A stretch of DNA of 64,000 nucleotides from Conus ventricosus (taxonomy: Eukaryota > Mollusca > Gastropoda > Neogastropoda > Conidae). The notes under the pieces are model-generated. The model was not told the origin of the DNA. It saw only the letters and a program-made list of their open reading frames with translations, and did not search any database. The position numbers and the translations under genes were made by a program. Position 1 is the stretch's first letter, and each line of letters starts with the position of its first letter. Of this stretch, positions 59,581 through 64,000 are shown one piece after another. Location of the stretch: the NCBI GenBank assembly GCA_018398815.1, contig CM031614.1, positions 47,593,681 to 47,657,680 of the forward strand. Direction: 5' to 3'.

Positions 59581-59582
59581 AC

Positions 59583-59654
<72 letters not shown>

Positions 59655-59715
59655 GCTCTCTCTCTCTCTCTCTCTCTCTCCTCTCTTTCTCACACACACA
59701 CAACACACACACAAG

Positions 59716-59773
<58 letters not shown>

Positions 59774-59778
59774 AGAGA
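59581..59778. repeat. (CA)n-(CT)n-(CA)n-(GA)n compound microsatellite
   Basis: CA to about 59652, CT to about 59688, a short CA run, then GA. The CT and GA arms are complementary. Confidence 0.95.
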
Positions 59779-59779
59779 T

Positions 59780-60465
59780 ATCATGCCAGCGGGTGGAAAT
59801 CAGGAAGTCGACGGCCATTTCAGGTTGAAGCTACGGCACTACGTTTTCAGCAATTCTCAAATAAAAAATAATCCGTGCAGGAAGCAAATTTTCGAGTCGC
59901 CTGAAGGGCATATTCAGTTTTGAAATCCGCTGGCACCTGCATCTGCACTTGCCAAGGAGGATTGGGCGACTGAATTTATCCAACCTTTGAGCAAGAAAGA
60001 AATCTTCTTCAGAAAAGGAAGCTAGAAGCTTGTCTGAATGGTATGTTAGACTCGAGCCGACAACAACAACAGGAAAGCGCATGTACTGACACGAACATTT
60101 ATTCAAGACTACGTGGACGTTCGATCTTGATCGTTTGTCACACAGGACACTGACAGATCCAAAGGCTGGTATCTTCCTATGTATGATGGGAAAGGACATC
60201 GAGGGGGAGGCTGAGAGATCTGTGTTTATTCAAGGCTGCAGTCGCTGTATTCATCTGTTCTGGGCTTAGATAAACTATTTTCAGACTGAAACAGTGCATG
60301 TGTTTGTGCTTGCGAGCGCGCGCGCGTGCGCTGAAATGTTTTGCGTGAGACCTCCGCGAAATTCAGAAATGTTTCATGAAAAAGCCGAAAATGTTGCCTG
60401 CCTTTCCTCCGAAGGGCTGAAGCTTCCTGACAGAGCGAACACACTTTGGCCCAATTTCCCGATGA
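59780..60465. other. Unassigned DNA
   Basis: A 122-codon minus-strand frame (59831-60199) is not low-complexity but has no recognised domain. It is left uncalled. Confidence 0.35.
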
Positions 60466-62355
60466 GGGCACAAGGTAAAAAATGTCACGGATGACAGGGC
60501 CGGATCAATTATGCGAAGGGGGGGGGGGGGGGGGGATCTAAATAGGGCACAGGTTAAAAAATGTCACGGTTGAAAAGGACCTACAAATAACAGGACCGGA
60601 TCAATTATGTGAAGGGGGGGGGGGGGGGGGGGGGGTCTGAATAGGACACAGGCTAAAAAATGTCACAGTTGAAAAAGACCTACAAATGACAGGGCCAGAT
60701 CAATTTATGTGAAAGGGTGTGTGTGTGTGGGTGAGGGGGGGGGGGGGTGATCTAAAGAGGGCACAGGTTAGAAAATGTCACAGATGAAAAGGACCTACAA
60801 ATGACAGGGCCGGATCAGTTATGTGAACAGAGGGCACAGGCTAAAAAATGTCACAGACGAAAAGGACATACAAATGACAGGGCCGGATCAATTATGTGAG
60901 GGGGAAGGGAGGGAGAGGATCCAAAGAGGTCACAAGTTTAGAAATGTCACAGATGAAAAAGATTTACAAATGACAGGGCCAGATCAGTTATGTGAGGGAG
61001 GGAAGGGGAAGGATCCAAAGAGGGCACAAGTTCAGAAATGTCACAGACGAAAAGGACCTGTAAATGACAGGGCCGGATCAATTATATGAAGTGGGAATCC
61101 AAAGAGGGCACAAGATTTGAAACGTCATGATGAAAAGGACTACAAAGGACAGGGCCGGATCAGTTTACGAAAGGGGGGGGGGGGGGGGGGGGGGGGGGGC
61201 AAAGAGGGCACAAAATTTGAAATGTCATGATGAAAGGGTCTACAAATGACAGGGTCGGATCTGTTACACGAAAGGGGGGGGGGGGGGGGGGGTTCCAAAG
61301 AGGGCACAAAATTTGAAATGTCATGATGAAAAGGACCTACAAATGACAGGGCTGGACGGGGCCGGATAGCTCAGTTGGTAGAGCGCCGGACTCGTGATCC
61401 TGGGGTTGCGGGTTCGAATTTCGGTATAGGGGGATTTTTTCCTCGGAGTTAACATTGGTTCTGACTCCATTCCCCATATAGCCCTTCGAATGAGACTATA
61501 AACCGAGGTTCCGTGTGTGAACGCACGCATAACATCTTGCACACACGTAAAATCCCATCACCAACTTTGGGAAAAGAGAAGGCCAGTTTGGCCGTTGGTA
61601 TGGATGACACGTGACACATAGCATGCACCTTCCCCGAAGATGGAGTATGGCTGCCTTAATGGCGGGATAAAAAAGGGTCATACACACAAAACTCCACTGC
61701 CTGCTATACGGGGGAGTGTCCGCAGGAGTATCAGCCTGCGTACGCAGAAAGAAAGAAAAGAACAGGGCCGGATCAGATATATGAATGGGGGGGGGGGGGG
61801 GGGTCCAAAGAGGGCACAAAATTTGAAATGTCACGATGAAAAGGACCTACAAATGACAGGGCCGGATCAGATATATGAAGGGGGGGGGGGGGGGGTCCAA
61901 AAGAGGGCACAAAATTTGAAATGTCATGATGAAAAGGACCTACAAATGACAGGGCCGGATCAGATATATGAAGGGGGGGGGGGTCCCAAAAAGGGCACAA
62001 GATTTGAAATGTCATGATGAAAAGGACCTACAAATGACGGGGTGGGATCAGTTATATGAAGGGGCTAGTGAGAGGATCCAAAGAGGACACAAGTTCAGAA
62101 ATGTCACAGATGAAAAGGATCAACAAATGACAGGGCTCGATCATGTATGTGAAGGGGAGGGGGAGGAAGATCCAAAGGCACATTCAAGTTCAGGAATGAC
62201 ATGGATGAAAGGACCAACAAATGACAGGGCTGCATCAGTTACATGAAGGAGGGAGGAAGGGGGAGGTCCAAATAGGGCAGAAGAATTCAGAAATGTCATA
62301 GACAAACGGACCAACAAATCACAGGGCCGGATCAGTTATATGAAAGGAGAGGGAG
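60466..62355. repeat. ~80-105 bp minisatellite with G-runs, about 17 units, interrupted by a SINE
   Basis: The unit holds AGAGGGCACAAG, AAATGTCACAGATGAAAAGG, ACCTACAAATGACAGGGCCG and GATCAATTATGTGAA followed by a G run of 5 to more than 30. The length variation is mainly in the G run. Short frames (up to about 90 codons) are repeat translations. Confidence 0.95.
61357..61761 (+). mobile_element. tRNA-derived SINE (405 bp) with 11 bp target-site duplication
   Basis: The tRNA-like head has an A box TAGCTCAGTTGGTAGAGC (61367-61384) and a B box GGTTCGAATTT (61411-61421), internal RNA polymerase III promoter elements. The anticodon-like loop would read CTCGTGA. A body follows with TCGAATGAGACTATAAACCG and a GGCTGCCTTAATGGCGGGA block, then a (GAAA)n tail. 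ACAGGGCTGGA (61346-61356) and ACAGGGCCGGA (61762-61772) flank it as a target duplication with one mismatch, both lying in the host minisatellite unit. It depends on LINE proteins in trans. Confidence 0.88.
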
Positions 62356-62417
62356 GATCCTCGTCCATGGGCTACAGGGAGCAACGTGTCAACAGTCATT
62401 TTTGCCAACAAGAGAAG

Positions 62418-62421
62418 AGGT

Positions 62422-62452
<31 letters not shown>

Positions 62453-62584
62453 GGGGTCAGAAAACTTCGACTCCCTACCCCCATCCCTTTCCCATGTTTT
62501 GCCCCTCGTCCACCCATGAAAAATTGTGCTGGGTTTCTGTGACATGACAAATCTGCATCTGATAAATCTCTCTGTCTGTCTCTG

Positions 62585-62652
<68 letters not shown>
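62418..62652. repeat. (GT)n-poly-G and (CT)n/(CTGT)n
   Basis: GT plus about 20 G at 62420-62457, then TCTG and CT at 62570-62651. Confidence 0.95.
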
Positions 62653-62653
<1 letters not shown>

Positions 62654-62654
62654 G

Positions 62655-63115
62655 TTTTTAACTAGCACGGAACCCATCTGGAAGAAATCTGGAGATTTCA
62701 GAAAAGAAGAACGTAAGTGTTGTCTTCACGACTTAAAGCAAGCTGGTCTCGCATGTAAACATCGACAGACATGTTACTGAATCCTATCGTTGTAGGAACT
62801 GATGACGTACTTGTCAGCGTCGCTATTTCGGAACGTGTGCACGTCATCACTTGGTATGGTGTTATCAGCATGAACTGACTTCTTATCTCTTGTTAGCATC
62901 GTCTTCAGCCATATTTCTTAAAGGATATACAAGAGCTGATAAGTTTCTCGAGTTTAATACATCTTGTGTTTTCAACAACCGCGAAAAGCAGGTGTCTGTT
63001 CCTAGAACCCCCCACCCCGCCCTCACCTCCCTCCGTCTGGCTGTCAGTATCTGTCTGTCTGGCCGTCTGTTTCCCTGTCGTTCTGTCTCGGTGTCTTTGT
63101 CTCTGTCTGTCTGTC
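62655..63115. other. Unassigned DNA
   Basis: No recognised gene. A CTGT patch lies near 63052-63118. Confidence 0.4.
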
Positions 63116-63116
63116 T

Positions 63117-63117
<1 letters not shown>

Positions 63118-63156
<39 letters not shown>

Positions 63157-63174
63157 GAGAGAGAGAGAGAGAGG

Positions 63175-63225
<51 letters not shown>

Positions 63226-63300
63226 GTTTGCCACATTGCTCTGGCAGTAAAACTGTTCGCATTTGGGGAGGAATGGGGAGTGGGGGGGGGGGGGGGGGGA
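63118..63300. repeat. (GA)n-(GT)n and poly-G
   Basis: GA at 63119-63177, GT to 63222, and about 19 G at 63281-63299. Confidence 0.95.
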
Positions 63301-64000
63301 CACTCATATATCATCAAGATTGAAAGGAAATGTAACTGCAGTTTTGCCATTACAGTTTTATTAACCCCCACCTTCGTCCCCAAAACTCTTCCAGCCATCT
63401 GCTACCTCTTTTCCCCATGGCGCTCCCCACCCACCCACCAAAAAGGCGATTGTCATATCTAGCCCTCGACTCCCATGTTTATGGTGCTCCGAACTTCATG
63501 ACAGCGAAGTGGAACATCATGGTGCTGCAGACTAAACTACTCGGTTTCTGTCTGCTCATCCCTTGCTCACGTGCGAGGGTACTGCGTGGTGTATGACGTA
63601 AGCTGATCGACAGGTGATCTGTTGCGTCAGACCGATACCCTGTTACCTCCCCCCTCCCCTAACCAATACACTCCTTTGCCCCATCCCCTCCCGCGGCCCA
63701 GTTCCCTCCGTCCCTCCCCTCTTCCCGTGCCCCGCATTTCCTGATCCCTTCTCCCTTTAGCGTCTTCAGTTTGAGTGCTGTGAGGAGCAACACACATCAT
63801 ACATTTTTTTTTCTTGACTGACAGACTGGCTGCTGCTTTCCACTTTCTCCACCGTAATGCCGACCTCTTTGACTCCCAGCCAACCGGTAAGGTTGGAAAG
63901 TCACTGGGGAGTCGGGCAGCCAGCAGGTTGCCCTGAAACACAACCGCCTTCTGCTGCTGTTGCACACTTCCCTGCTTCGCTTATCACAAATACAGACACC
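63300..64000. other. Unassigned DNA at window end
   Basis: C-rich patches near 63640-63740. No recognised gene; a 112-codon antisense frame there is compositional. Confidence 0.4.

Noticed and set aside
61361..61435. Functional tRNA gene
   Set aside because: A and B boxes are good, but acceptor-stem pairing is poor and the sequence continues into a SINE body with a GAAA tail and target duplications.

Overview
This window looks like repeat-dominated, non-coding eukaryotic DNA, most likely from a marine invertebrate and plausibly a mollusc. The lineage is an inference. It rests on the dense (CA)n/(GA)n microsatellites, long poly-C/poly-G runs, a Penelope-like element carrying hammerhead ribozyme motifs, tRNA-derived SINEs, non-LTR retrotransposon fragments and a dispersed repeat with internal tandem units. 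I found no intact host protein-coding gene, no rRNA and no credible functional tRNA gene. Nearly every long open frame lies inside a tandem repeat and is an arithmetic by-product of the repeat unit.

Layout. 0.8-4.5 kb: a decayed minisatellite interrupted by an antisense LINE reverse-transcriptase fragment (1.09-1.82 kb), an antisense Penelope-like element (about 1.94-3.55 kb) bracketed by (TA)n and by two hammerhead-like motifs on opposite strands, and an antisense tRNA-derived SINE (4.15-4.40 kb). 4.7-12.6 kb: one giant minisatellite, roughly 200 copies of a 34-36 bp unit in at least six homogenised blocks. 13.9-17 kb: trinucleotide and dinucleotide clusters, a small copy of a dispersed element with internal tandem repeats (14.1-14.6 kb) and a 5'-truncated LINE 3' end (16.4-16.8 kb). 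18.6-30 kb: a CA array with a higher-order motif, a LINE C-terminal fragment (20.85-21.18 kb), a nested palindrome (21.7 kb), comparatively unique DNA at 22.2-24.8 and 25.3-28.8 kb, then nearly 1 kb of A/C-only-like sequence (28.9-29.8 kb) and an old SINE copy. 30.5-35.7 kb: a 37-38 bp minisatellite followed by a strongly purine-biased minisatellite. 39-41.7 kb: copies of a dispersed repeat, then the long inverted copy of the 14 kb element, whose units carry a near-perfect palindrome. 42-49 kb: microsatellites, a roughly 108 bp triplication and a 48-base C run. 49.8-51.7 kb: two minisatellites and, next to them, a 271 bp MITE with 37 bp terminal inverted repeats and a 5 bp target duplication. 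57.4-62.4 kb: two further minisatellites; the second has G-runs in most units and a SINE inserted with an 11 bp target duplication.

How it fits together: mobile elements repeatedly abut or sit inside tandem arrays, and several microsatellites start exactly at retroelement ends. This suggests that transposition seeded repeats and that unequal exchange or replication slippage expanded them. Stretches that are neither repeat nor transposon may be introns or intergenic DNA. Two weak first-exon-like regions (near 23.3-23.8 and 27.5-27.8 kb) are flagged only as candidates.
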